Part shown: one piece after another, positions 40,128 to 48,648 of the stretch
How positions within the stretch are numbered: position 1 is the stretch's first letter
How the letters are laid out: each line of letters begins with the position of its first letter
Assembly (NCBI RefSeq): GCF_000225505.1
Contig: NZ_BACI01000016.1
Span: 1 to 64,000, forward strand
DNA from: Gordonia alkanivorans NBRC 16433
GTDB taxonomy: Bacteria; Actinomycetota; Actinomycetes; Mycobacteriales; Mycobacteriaceae
Direction of reading: 5' to 3'
Length of the DNA: 64,000 nt
Translations under genes and position numbers: made by a program
Notes under the pieces: generated by a model
What the model saw: only the letters and a program-made list of their open reading frames with translations
Told to the model about the DNA's origin: nothing
Databases searched by the model: none

Positions 40128-40814
40128 TCAGCGCAGTAGTGCGCTGAGCGGCCGGAACGGTGTGAGCCAGGCGCCTTCGTCCGGGAGCGAGTCCAGCCCG
40201 ATGCGGGGCAGGGGCTCCCGGAACACGCCCGGGATGTCCTCGAGGTCGATGAACTCCAGTTCCTCGGTGGTGAGGGCCCAACTGGCGTGTTCGCGGAATC
40301 CGATGACGGTGACGGGCACTCCGTCGCCGGCCACTTGGAGGAGCGGCTCGCGGAACGCCTGGCCGTCGGCGGACGCCACGATCACGCCGGCTAGTCCAAC
40401 AGTGTGCCTGCGAAGTTCGATGTGGTCGAGCATGTCGGAGTCCACATCGCTGTCCTCCGACAGCTTCGGCTTGGCGAAAACCGCAAAACCGACGTTACGC
40501 AGGGCATCCACCCAGGGACGCACAACATCGGCACTACCTGGGGCGATGTTGGTGAAGACGGTCGCCTCGGGCTCGACGCCGCCGCCGTTCTCCGTGAGAG
40601 CCGACACATCTGCCGTGCGCTGCAGCAGCCAGCGGCCCAAGGCGTCGAATCGAGGACGATGTGCGGCGGTCGGACGGCCGCCGAGCAGGGCGCCGAGGCC
40701 CATGTCCATGTTGGGTGCGTCCCAGACCAGCAGCATCCGGCGTGTGCCGGTCTGGCCCGCGATGGTGTCCGCGAATCCGCCGGTTGTTCCGGCCGGGGTG
40801 GTCTGGTCGGTCAT
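40128..40814 (-). CDS. NYN-domain protein (Rv0207c-like)
   Basis: 228 residues from the ATG at 40814, which overlaps the trmB stop by four bases. The PIN-like NYN nuclease core has the catalytic acidic residues in VWDAPNMDMGLG, SEDSDVDSDMLDHIE and GVIVASADGQAFREPL. Such proteins are predicted ribonucleases. The genomic link to trmB and mmpL3 is conserved in mycobacteria (Rv0206c-Rv0208c). RNA target and role are unknown. Confidence 0.85.
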   Translation of the reverse strand: MTDQTTPAGTTGGFADTIAGQTGTRRMLLVWDAPNMDMGLGALLGGRPTAAHRPRFDALGRWLLQRTADVSALTENGGGVEPEATVFTNIAPGSADVVRPWVDALRNVGFAVFAKPKLSEDSDVDSDMLDHIELRRHTVGLAGVIVASADGQAFREPLLQVAGDGVPVTVIGFREHASWALTTEELEFIDLEDIPGVFREPLPRIGLDSLPDEGAWLTPFRPLSALLR

Positions 40815-41599
40815 GCCGGGCTCCCGTCGAGGGTGTCGCCGGACGCGGAAGCCGGCGGGATGGGCCGCGTGTACACGAACTCGCTGACGTACCGGCCCTC
40901 TCGTTCCGCACGACCCTCGAACTTCGTCGTCGGCCGCTCCAGCAGGATCGGGGACTCGCGGGTGAGCTGAACGACGTGGGGGCGGTCGGCGTCCTGGGTG
41001 GCGAGCTTCTCGGCGATCCACTCGGCATAACCCGCGTGGTCGGTGGCGATGTGCAGCACGCCCCCCGGGACGAGACGGTCGGCGATCAGCTCCAGTGTGC
41101 CCGTCTGGACGAACCGGCGCTTGTGGTGACGCGACTTCGGCCAGGGGTCGGGGAAGAACAACCGGACGCCGGTGAGGCTCGACGACGGGATCAGTTCCCG
41201 CAGGACGATCGACGCATCGCCGCGGATCAGGCGCACGTTGGTCAACCCGTTGCGGTCGACGAGACCGAGCAGCTGGGCCAGTCCCGGCTTGTAGACCTCG
41301 ACCGCCACCACGTCGACGTCGGGTTCGGCCTCGGCCATCGCCGCGGTCGAGATGCCGGTGCCGCTGCCGATCTCCAGCACCTTCGGGTTGTCCCGGCCGA
41401 ACATGGCGTCCAGGTCGAGCTGGGGTTCGGGAATGCGCTCCGGACCGATCTCGAGGTCGCGGCCCAGGACGGGCCAGAGGGTCTCCCAGTTGCGTTGCTG
41501 TCCGGTCGTCAAGGTCCCCCGGCGGAATCGGAAGCTCGTCACGCGGGGGTACAACCGTGACCTGTCAGCGCTGTTGTTCACCCGTCCATCGTTGCGCAT
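40811..41599 (-). CDS. trmB: tRNA (guanine-N7-)-methyltransferase
   Basis: 262 residues from the ATG at 41599; an upstream frame is open, and a GTG six codons in is possible. It forms m7G46 in tRNA using S-adenosylmethionine. SAM-binding motif I is VLEIGSGTGIS. The acidic ribose contact is in VAVEVYKPG, and the catalytic signature is FFPDPWPKSRHHKRR. TKFEGRAEREGRYVSEFVY is the conserved C-terminus. It is the first gene of the leftward trmB-NYN pair. A 179-bp gap separates it from the divergent GTPase-like genes. Confidence 0.93.
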   Translation of the reverse strand: MRNDGRVNNSADRSRLYPRVTSFRFRRGTLTTGQQRNWETLWPVLGRDLEIGPERIPEPQLDLDAMFGRDNPKVLEIGSGTGISTAAMAEAEPDVDVVAVEVYKPGLAQLLGLVDRNGLTNVRLIRGDASIVLRELIPSSSLTGVRLFFPDPWPKSRHHKRRFVQTGTLELIADRLVPGGVLHIATDHAGYAEWIAEKLATQDADRPHVVQLTRESPILLERPTTKFEGRAEREGRYVSEFVYTRPIPPASASGDTLDGSPA

Positions 41600-41778
41600 C
41601 GTGGCCTGTCCGCGAAGTCGCGGGTGATCGTGTCCGTCGAGCGGTCGGGGATTCGTGGGGACAGAGCGCGCTGTCGGCGGGGATGTGGAGGTCCGGAAGC
41701 CCATCGGGGCCAATCCGGATTAGTCTCGGGCCAGCCGCGGAACACGCGGGGTGTCTTGTGGGGAAGGGCTGTTGAGAC

Positions 41779-42657
41779 GTGGGGGCGAACGTGCGCACAA
41801 CGACGAACCCGCCACCCGGGTGGCGGCCGCCCCGGGATCCGCTTTCGGCGGCCGCTGAGCAGGGCGGACTCGCCGACCTCGTCGAGCCGTCGTCGCCGCT
41901 GGTCCCGGTCCTCTCCGCGGCCGGACACCGCTTTCTGCGTCCTCTACATGTGCAGGTGGTCGGCCGGCCGGGCGTCGGGCGCGACACGATGGCGCGCGCC
42001 CTGCGCGAGCGACTCGCGCCGACCGTGACCGGTCTGGGCGAGGACGCACCCGCCGCCGACCTCTGGCTGCACGTCCTGGCCGGGCCGCCGCGCCGCGCCG
42101 ACCACGAACTGCTGAGCTCGCTGCCCGCCGACCGCGTGGTCGTCGTCCTCGGCAAGGCCGACACCCACCCGGACTGGGAAGCCGCCGTCGATGTCGCCAG
42201 GCGATGCTCGACGCAGCTGGGCCTGCCCGTGCACGCCGTCTCCCAACTGCTCGCGTGTGCCGACCTCGGCGCCGCGGAGTTCGCCGCCCTCACCCGGCTG
42301 GCCGCCGAGCGGGCCGAGATGCCGTCGATGGCCGGCCGGTTCCTCGCCGGTGCGCCCGAGTTGCAGGAGCGGTTGCTGCGGCAAGGACTGCTGCGCCGGA
42401 TCGACGCGTTCGGCATCGGCACCGCGCTGCGGCTGATCACGGAGGAATCAGACGAGGCGGCCGACGCGGACGCGCTCAACCGTGCTCTTCACGCCCGAAG
42501 CGGGGTTACGCAGCTCGGCGCGGCGTTCGGTGACCGCGTGGGCCGCGTCCGCTTCTGGCGCGAGGTCGAGATCCGCGCCGAGCTGGAACGTGCCGCGGCC
42601 CGGGGCTGCGATCGGGAGAACGCCGAACGTCTGCTCGCGGCCGGAGGTGCCGGATGA
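41779..42657 (+). CDS. Degenerate P-loop GTPase-like protein (Rv0209-like)
   Basis: 292 residues from a GTG. The Walker A position reads VVGRPGVGRDT, with Arg and Asp where Lys and Ser/Thr are needed. A G4-like VVVLGKADTHPDW is retained. The C-terminal half is helical and charged (GRVRFWREVEIRAELERAAARG). The gene overlaps the next one by four bases (ATGA) and occupies the position of Rv0209, next to an Rv0210 equivalent and upstream of pckA. Nucleotide binding is probably weak or lost. The function is unknown. Confidence 0.65.
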   Translation: MGANVRTTTNPPPGWRPPRDPLSAAAEQGGLADLVEPSSPLVPVLSAAGHRFLRPLHVQVVGRPGVGRDTMARALRERLAPTVTGLGEDAPAADLWLHVLAGPPRRADHELLSSLPADRVVVVLGKADTHPDWEAAVDVARRCSTQLGLPVHAVSQLLACADLGAAEFAALTRLAAERAEMPSMAGRFLAGAPELQERLLRQGLLRRIDAFGIGTALRLITEESDEAADADALNRALHARSGVTQLGAAFGDRVGRVRFWREVEIRAELERAAARGCDRENAERLLAAGGAG

Positions 42658-42759
42658 GTACGCGGGTTCTCGAGGCAGCGCGGGAACTGACCGGATTCGA
42701 CGCCGCGGCCGTCGGTACCGGCTCCGGGGGTCCTGGTCGTCGGGACCGACGGCGTCGGA
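42654..42759 (+). pseudogene. N-terminal segment of the Rv0210-like gene, out of frame
   Basis: The ATG at 42654 overlaps the preceding stop and reads MSTRVLEAARELTGFDAAAV then GTGSG. At the G5 run 42726-42730 the frame is lost. Removing one G continues as VLVVGTDGVGVRTLVDAVREL directly into the main ORF. The recovered segment supplies the P-loop position of the protein. An extra G in a homopolymer could be a sequencing error or a true frameshift. Confidence 0.55.
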
Positions 42760-44139
42760 GTGCGCACACTCGTCGACGCCGTGCGGGAACTGGCCCCCGA
42801 TCTCGAAACCCACGCCCGGGCCCTGGAGGTCGGAAACCAGCCGGGCGTCGCGCTGGTCGTCGTCGACCCGTCGTCGTCGGTGGGTGACGAGGAACTCCAC
42901 CTCGTCGAGCGGGTGCGTGGGACGGTCGGGACCGTCGCGCTGGTGTGCACCAAGATCGACGCCTTCTGGGAATGGCCCCGCATCGTCCGTGCCCATCGCA
43001 AGACCCTCGATCCGTTCGGGACGATGCCGCTGTTCGGGGTGTCGGCGGCCGCTTCGCTGGGCGGCGCCGTCGAGGAGTCCGGGGTCGACGCACTGGTCGG
43101 CTGGATACGTGAGGCGCTCGAGGCCCCCGCCGCGGTGCGCGTCGAGCGGGCCCGCCTCGCTGCGGGAGCCGGGGCCGTCGAACATCTGCTGGACGACACC
43201 GACGCCGGAACCGACACCGACACATCCGGCGCGCTGGACGAGCTGATGAGTACGCGGCGCCGGCTGGTGTCGTCGCGGGATCGCGGTCGGGTCGATCGAC
43301 TCGCGGCCGTGCGCGCCGGCCTGACCCGAGCCCGAGCGCAGTCCTCGGCCGAACTGCAGTCTCGTGTCCGCGGGCTCGCGGCACTGGTCGCCGACGACGC
43401 GCCGGGGACCGGCGCCGAGCACCAGTCGTGGCTGCGCAGTCGGTGGGCCGACCTCGCCGACGGAATCCGCCGGGACGCCGACGAGCGCATCGACGAGGTC
43501 GCGGCCACCTCGCTCGTCGGGCTCGACCCCGAACCGTCCCCGCAGGAGCCGTGGCCGGAGACCCCGTTGCCCGCCGACGGGCCGGGCAACCGGCGGCGGC
43601 GCGGAGGTGCGGAGGACGCGCTGCTCGTCATCATCGGCGCCTCGACCGGATTGGGCGTGGGGCGTCTCGTCGTCGCGCCGATGGCGTCGGTGCAGACACT
43701 GCAGTGGATCAGCATGCCGCTGACCCTGTTGCTGGGGATCGGCGTCGCGGTCTGGGTGATCCGCGTCCGGCGTGGTGCGCTGGATCGCGCCGACCGCACG
43801 GGCCGCAGCACCGAGCGGCTGACCGTCGCCCGCTCCGCACTCGACCACCAGCTCGGACTGCGGTTCGCCGCGGCCGAGACCCGGATCGCGGGGCAGATCG
43901 CCCGGGCCCACGAACGCAGAGCCCGGCGGACGAGCGAGCAGGTCGCGCAGATCGACGACGAGATCCGGAGGCTGCGCAGCGGCACGGCGAACCAGGACGT
44001 GCGTGTTCGCCGCGACCGCGCGGAAGCCGTGCACCGCGAACTCCTCGCCCGCTCCGAACAGCTGTGGGCGGATGACAAGGACGAGAACGACCCGAGCACG
44101 AATGATCAGGCCGGCTCCGGCGAGGACGGGACAAGGTGA
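42760..44139 (+). CDS. Dynamin-like degenerate GTPase with membrane hairpin (Rv0210-like)
   Basis: 459 residues from a GTG as the frame stands; about 35 more if the upstream frameshift is repaired. The P-loop position (VGTDGVGVRT) lacks the Lys. A G4-type motif is kept (VALVCTKIDAF), followed by a G5-like FGVSAAASLGG. A long charged helical region then leads to two helices (DALLVIIGASTGLGVGRLVV and ISMPLTLLLGIGVAVWVIRV) and a basic coiled coil (RIAGQIARAHERRARRTSEQ). This is the layout of bacterial dynamin-like proteins, which often work in pairs; the preceding gene would be the partner. Confidence 0.65.
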   Translation: MRTLVDAVRELAPDLETHARALEVGNQPGVALVVVDPSSSVGDEELHLVERVRGTVGTVALVCTKIDAFWEWPRIVRAHRKTLDPFGTMPLFGVSAAASLGGAVEESGVDALVGWIREALEAPAAVRVERARLAAGAGAVEHLLDDTDAGTDTDTSGALDELMSTRRRLVSSRDRGRVDRLAAVRAGLTRARAQSSAELQSRVRGLAALVADDAPGTGAEHQSWLRSRWADLADGIRRDADERIDEVAATSLVGLDPEPSPQEPWPETPLPADGPGNRRRRGGAEDALLVIIGASTGLGVGRLVVAPMASVQTLQWISMPLTLLLGIGVAVWVIRVRRGALDRADRTGRSTERLTVARSALDHQLGLRFAAAETRIAGQIARAHERRARRTSEQVAQIDDEIRRLRSGTANQDVRVRRDRAEAVHRELLARSEQLWADDKDENDPSTNDQAGSGEDGTR

Positions 44140-44582
44140 ACGAGATGGATTCGATCTTCGACGGCGACCACGCAGGGGCCGATCCGCGCGACAGCGGCCG
44201 ACCCGACGCGGGGGCGCTGTCGGGCGGGTCGTTCGAGACCGCCGACCTGCCCGGCACCGGCCCCGGGTTCGAGCCGCACGTCGACTCGGTCGCCGCGGTC
44301 CATGCGGAATCGGCCGCCGACGACCTCGACGACCACCTGTGGATGCACGAGGACGGCCGCATCTGGGATCTCGGCCCGGCGGAGGTCGACACCGACAACG
44401 ACGGGGTCAACGACTCCCTCACGCGAAACGGTCCGGACGGGTTCACCGTGTACACCGACAGCGACCGGGACGGCCAGGTCGACAAGATCACCGAGATCGG
44501 CGCCGACGGCGGCTTCAGCTCGGCCGTGCTCGACCCGGAGACCGGCGAGTGGATTCCCGGCGGCTCGGGGCGTATCGGCTGA
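44136..44582 (+). CDS. Acidic protein with two calcium-loop-like motifs
   Basis: 148 residues from a GTG overlapping the previous stop by four bases. The N-terminal 75 residues are acidic and disordered. The C-terminal part has DTDNDGVNDSL and DSDRDGQVDKI, both fitting the DxDxDGxxD calcium loop of EF-hand or thrombospondin type 3 repeats, then GADGGFSSAVLDPETGEWIPGG. No signal peptide is visible. Coupling to the GTPase-like pair suggests a shared complex. It resembles actinobacterial DUF6802-type proteins by eye. Confidence 0.65.
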   Translation: MNEMDSIFDGDHAGADPRDSGRPDAGALSGGSFETADLPGTGPGFEPHVDSVAAVHAESAADDLDDHLWMHEDGRIWDLGPAEVDTDNDGVNDSLTRNGPDGFTVYTDSDRDGQVDKITEIGADGGFSSAVLDPETGEWIPGGSGRIG

Positions 44583-44755
44583 GCAGGCCGACGGCCGTCT
44601 TCCAGGGACTTTGGTCCCATATCGCCTGAGTGTGGGATAAGCCGCAGTCGCCGACCCCCACACCTAGCGCCCGCTCGGTGCACGTATCCTGGACACCTAG
44701 ACGACTGACCGGTGACCATTCCAGCAGGTCACACGCTCGCCAGGAGGCCCCAACG

Positions 44756-46582
44756 ATGACCGCAGCCACCATTCCCGGACTGGACCCGAGCAGCGCGCCG
44801 ACCAACCATCAGGGTCTGTTGGCCTGGATCGCCGAGATCGCGGAACTGACGCAGCCCGATCGGGTCGTGTGGTCCGACGGCAGCGACGAGGAGTGGGAAC
44901 GCCTCACCGACGATCTGGTGAAGGCCGGCACCCTCGTGAAGCTCAACGAGGAGAAGAAGCCGAACTCCTTCCTCGCCAGCTCCGACCCCGCCGATGTCGC
45001 CCGCGTCGAGTCGCGGACCTACATCTGCTCGGAGAAGGAAGAGGACGCCGGTCCGACCAACAACTGGGTCGAGCCCGCCGAGATGCGCGCCACCATGACC
45101 GAGCTGTACCGCGGCTCGATGCGCGGCCGCACCATGTTCGTCATCCCGTTCTGCATGGGCCCGCTGGACTCGGATGACCCGAAGCTGGGCGTCGAGATCA
45201 CCGACTCCGAGTACGTCGTCCTGTCGATGAAGATCATGACCCGCGTCGGTCCGCGCGTCCTCGAGATCCTCGGCGACGACGGCTTCTTCGTGAAGGCACT
45301 GCACTCGGTGGGTGCGCCGCTCGAGCCCGGCCAGGCCGACGTGCCGTGGCCGTGCAACACCGAGAAGTACATCACCCACTTCCCCGAGACCCGCGAGATC
45401 TGGTCCTACGGTTCGGGTTACGGCGGCAACGCCCTGCTCGGCAAGAAGTGCTACGCCCTGCGCATCGCCTCGGTCATCGCCCGCGACGAGGGCTGGATGG
45501 CCGAGCACATGCTCATCCTCAAGCTCACCAGCCCGGCGAACAAGGTCTACTACGTCGCCGCGGCGTTCCCGAGTGCCTGTGGCAAGACGAATCTCGCGAT
45601 GCTGCAGCCCACCATCCCGGGCTGGAAGGCCGAGACCGTCGGCGACGACATCGCCTGGATGCGCTTCGGCGAGGACGGCCGTCTCTACGCGATCAACCCG
45701 GAGTTCGGTTTCTTCGGCGTCGCGCCCGGCACCAGCTACGACTCGAACCCGAACGCGATGAAGACCATCGAGGCCGGAAACACCTTGTACACCAACGTCG
45801 CTCGCACCGACGACGGCGACATCTGGTGGGAGGACATCGACGGGCCCACGCCTGCGCACCTCACCGACTGGCTCGGCAACGACTGGACTCCGGAGTCCGG
45901 TCACAAGGCCGCACACCCGAATTCGCGCTACTGCACCCCGATCTCGCAGTGCCCGTCGCTGGCCGACGAGTGGGACGACCCGAAGGGTGTGCCGATCTCG
46001 GCGATCCTGTTCGGTGGCCGCCGCAAGACCACCGTCCCGCTGGTGACCGAGGCCCGCGACTGGCAGACCGGCGTCTTCATGGGCGCCACCGTCGGCTCCG
46101 AGCAGACCGCCGCGGCGGAGGGCAAGGTCGGCACCGTGCGTCGCGACCCGATGGCGATGCTGCCGTTCATGGGCTACCACGTCGGCGATTACTTGCAGCA
46201 CTGGGTCAACATCGGCAAGAACGCCGACGAGTCCAAGCTGCCGAAGGTGTTCTACGTCAACTGGTTCCGACGTGGCGGCGACAAGCGCTTCCTGTGGCCC
46301 GGATTCGGCGAGAACAGCCGCGTGCTGAAGTGGATCATCGGCCGCATCGAGGGCGAGGCCGACGGTGTCGAGACGCCGATCGGCATCGTCGCCAAGCCGG
46401 AGGACATCGACGTGTCCGGGCTCGACGTGCCGGCCGAGGACGTCGCCGAGGCGCTGGCGTTCAAGGCCGACGAGTGGCGCGAAGAGATCCCGTCGATCGA
46501 GGAGCTCTTCGAGTTCATCGGCCCGAAGCTGCCGACCTCGCTGCGCGACGAGCTCGAAGGTCTCAAGCAGCGTCTCGCCTGA
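44756..46582 (+). CDS. pckA: Phosphoenolpyruvate carboxykinase (GTP)
   Basis: Converts oxaloacetate and GTP to phosphoenolpyruvate for gluconeogenesis. At 608 residues it is close to the 606 of M. tuberculosis Rv0211. The start ATG is preceded by CAGGAGG. The PEPCK P-loop FPSACGKTN lies at 271-279 with the reactive C275. Metal and substrate residues are in [15 protein letters not shown] (218-232), AEHMLIL and GDDIAWMRF. It follows the Rv0209/Rv0210-like genes as in mycobacteria, after a 173-bp leader with no clear regulatory element. A weak hairpin (CAGGC/GCCTG) follows the stop. Confidence 0.96.
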   Translation: MTAATIPGLDPSSAPTNHQGLLAWIAEIAELTQPDRVVWSDGSDEEWERLTDDLVKAGTLVKLNEEKKPNSFLASSDPADVARVESRTYICSEKEEDAGPTNNWVEPAEMRATMTELYRGSMRGRTMFVIPFCMGPLDSDDPKLGVEITDSEYVVLSMKIMTRVGPRVLEILGDDGFFVKALHSVGAPLEPGQADVPWPCNTEKYITHFPETREIWSYGSGYGGNALLGKKCYALRIASVIARDEGWMAEHMLILKLTSPANKVYYVAAAFPSACGKTNLAMLQPTIPGWKAETVGDDIAWMRFGEDGRLYAINPEFGFFGVAPGTSYDSNPNAMKTIEAGNTLYTNVARTDDGDIWWEDIDGPTPAHLTDWLGNDWTPESGHKAAHPNSRYCTPISQCPSLADEWDDPKGVPISAILFGGRRKTTVPLVTEARDWQTGVFMGATVGSEQTAAAEGKVGTVRRDPMAMLPFMGYHVGDYLQHWVNIGKNADESKLPKVFYVNWFRRGGDKRFLWPGFGENSRVLKWIIGRIEGEADGVETPIGIVAKPEDIDVSGLDVPAEDVAEALAFKADEWREEIPSIEELFEFIGPKLPTSLRDELEGLKQRLA

Positions 46583-46643
46583 TCCGCGGCCATCAGGCAG
46601 TTCGGCCTGAGGCTGATGTGACGGTTGAGGTATCGTGCCCCTC

Positions 46644-47651
46644 ATGAAGCCACGTTTGTGGGGGGCCACGATCGCCGGAGCCTGTGTACTCGGGCTGTCC
46701 TCTCCGCTCGCAGTTCAACCAGCCACTGCCGCACCGGCTTCCGGTGCCGGCGTCAGCGCGTACTACACCGACACGACGACGCTCGGCGACTTCGTCCCGA
46801 CGTTCAACCGGATCACCGGCCTGGACCGGACCGGTAACGGTCAGTACGCGCTGATCGCCGAAGACGTGCTCCCCGCACGGTTCTTCACCGCCCGGATCGG
46901 ATACTCCTCGGAGACCGCATCATTCGTCGGTCGTCCCGCACTCAACGGTGGCGGCACGGTCCTCGGGCCGTGGTTCGTCCCGTTGCTGCCGGGCGGCGCG
47001 CAGTTCGAGGGCATCCGGAAGACCAACGGCGGTTACACCGTCGTCAGCGGCGGCAACAACCAGTTCGTCCGGCAGATCGGTCCGCTGGGCCAGTTCACCC
47101 GCGATCTCCCGCTGCCGGCCGCATGGCGTCCCTCGTCCAAGTCGGGCGTCGCCGGACAGCGTGGGCTCACCGGCCTCGCCGTCGGTCCCCAGGGCCAGGT
47201 CTCGGTGCTCACCGCGGGCGGACTCAAGCAGGACGGTCGCACCTCGGCGCGACTGCTCACCTTCGGCAAGCCCAACCGCGAATTCGTCTATCGCACCGAC
47301 GCCAACAAGGTCGCGGCCGACGTGCTGGCCATCAACTCCACCGACTTCCTCGTCCTCGAGCGCGGTGCAGGGAAGCTGACCAACATCTTCTGGACCACCA
47401 CCCGCGGCGCGACCTCGGTGACCGGCAACAAGAAGCTCTCCGGCAAGGAGAAGGCGATGCCGAAGCGTCGCATCTTCTCCACGACCGGCACGCCGCGCCT
47501 CGTCACCGGCGACATGTCGGGCCTCGCCTGGGGCAACTGGCACCCCGACAACCCGTTCGCCAACGCGCGCAGCAGGACACTGCTCGTCGTGTCCCAGAAC
47601 GCCGGCGCGCCCACCCGCGTCCACTCGTTCGAGGTTCAGCTGCCCAGATAG
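46644..47651 (+). CDS. Secreted esterase-like phytase-domain protein
   Basis: 335 residues from the ATG at 46644; a GTG three codons upstream is possible. A Sec signal peptide (about 1-28, ending AVQPATAAPA) indicates export. The mature protein has the beta-propeller-like esterase-phytase domain (PF13449 type): ITGLDRTGNGQYALIAED, GGYTVVSGGNNQFVRQ, GLTGLAVGPQGQVSVLTAGG, LVLERGAG. No lipobox is present. The substrate is unknown. It stands alone between pckA and the ABC transporter. Confidence 0.75.
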   Translation: MKPRLWGATIAGACVLGLSSPLAVQPATAAPASGAGVSAYYTDTTTLGDFVPTFNRITGLDRTGNGQYALIAEDVLPARFFTARIGYSSETASFVGRPALNGGGTVLGPWFVPLLPGGAQFEGIRKTNGGYTVVSGGNNQFVRQIGPLGQFTRDLPLPAAWRPSSKSGVAGQRGLTGLAVGPQGQVSVLTAGGLKQDGRTSARLLTFGKPNREFVYRTDANKVAADVLAINSTDFLVLERGAGKLTNIFWTTTRGATSVTGNKKLSGKEKAMPKRRIFSTTGTPRLVTGDMSGLAWGNWHPDNPFANARSRTLLVVSQNAGAPTRVHSFEVQLPR

Positions 47652-47817
47652 CGACTCTCGGAAGCTCTGCCCTACCCAGCGAGCGGTGGGGATCGGTCCT
47701 CCGTCGGTTCGGGGCTGAGCGGGGAGCGGATGGGAAGGTGTGACAATTCCCGCCTCAGGGTGGTGTCAGGGGGTTACCTGATAGCCATTCGGCGTCGGAT
47801 TTGGCACCGTTGAGGGC

Positions 47818-48645
47818 ATGACGACGACTGATGCGGCCGCCCGCGATGCCGGAGCGCCGAAACACGGAGTGGCTGCGGGTGCGGAGAACCTGTCCAAGAG
47901 GTACGGCACGGGCGACACCGCCGTCGAGGCCCTGAAGGGCGTCTCGATCGAGTTCCGCGAGGGCGAGTTCACCGCCATCATGGGCCCGTCGGGGTCGGGC
48001 AAGTCGACGCTGATGCACTGCCTCGCCGGCCTGGACGTCGCGAGCGACGGCCGTGTCCACATCGGCGACACCGATCTCACCGCGTTGTCCGACAAGGCGA
48101 TGACCATGCTCCGCCGCGACCGCATCGGGTTCGTCTTCCAGGCGTTCAACCTGGTGCCGACGCTCACCGCGAAGGAGAACATCACCCTCCCGGTCGACAT
48201 CGCCGGCCGTACCGTCGACACCGAGTGGTTCGACGCGGTCACCGAACGACTCGGCATCACCGACCGACTCGGGCACCTGCCCAGCGAACTCTCCGGCGGC
48301 CAGCAGCAGCGTGTGGCGTGTGCCCGGGCGCTGATCGGCAAGCCCGCGATCATCTTCGGCGACGAACCCACCGGCAACCTCGACTCGCGGTCCTCGGGTG
48401 AGGTCCTGTCGATCCTCCGCGCCGCCACCGACGAGTTCGGGCAGACCGTCGTCATCGTGACCCACGATCCGCGCGCGGCGTCGTACGCCGACCGGGTGGT
48501 GTTCCTCGCCGACGGACAGATCGTGCAGGAGCTCGCCCGCCCGAGCGCCGACGACGTCTTCGAGGTGATGAAGAACCTCGACGTGGTCCACCACGCCGAC
48601 GCTCCCTCCCAGTCGGCTCCCGCCGAGACCTCCAGAGCGCTCTGA
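47818..48645 (+). CDS. ABC transporter ATPase, MacB/LolD type
   Basis: 275 residues. Walker A is GPSGSGKST, the Q-loop is VFQAFNLVPTLTA, the signature is LSGGQQQR, Walker B is IIFGDEPTGNLD, and the switch His is in VIVTHDPRAAS. The LVPTLTAKENITLP segment and the LD after Walker B are typical of mechanotransmission-type transporters that work with FtsX-like permeases. The partner permease starts three bases downstream. The C-terminal 25 residues are an extra polar tail. Confidence 0.9.
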   Translation: MTTTDAAARDAGAPKHGVAAGAENLSKRYGTGDTAVEALKGVSIEFREGEFTAIMGPSGSGKSTLMHCLAGLDVASDGRVHIGDTDLTALSDKAMTMLRRDRIGFVFQAFNLVPTLTAKENITLPVDIAGRTVDTEWFDAVTERLGITDRLGHLPSELSGGQQQRVACARALIGKPAIIFGDEPTGNLDSRSSGEVLSILRAATDEFGQTVVIVTHDPRAASYADRVVFLADGQIVQELARPSADDVFEVMKNLDVVHHADAPSQSAPAETSRAL

Positions 48646-48648
48646 GCC

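Noticed and set aside
44729-46669. A 646-codon minus-strand frame over pckA
   Set aside because: Shadow of pckA; no motif and no plausible start context.
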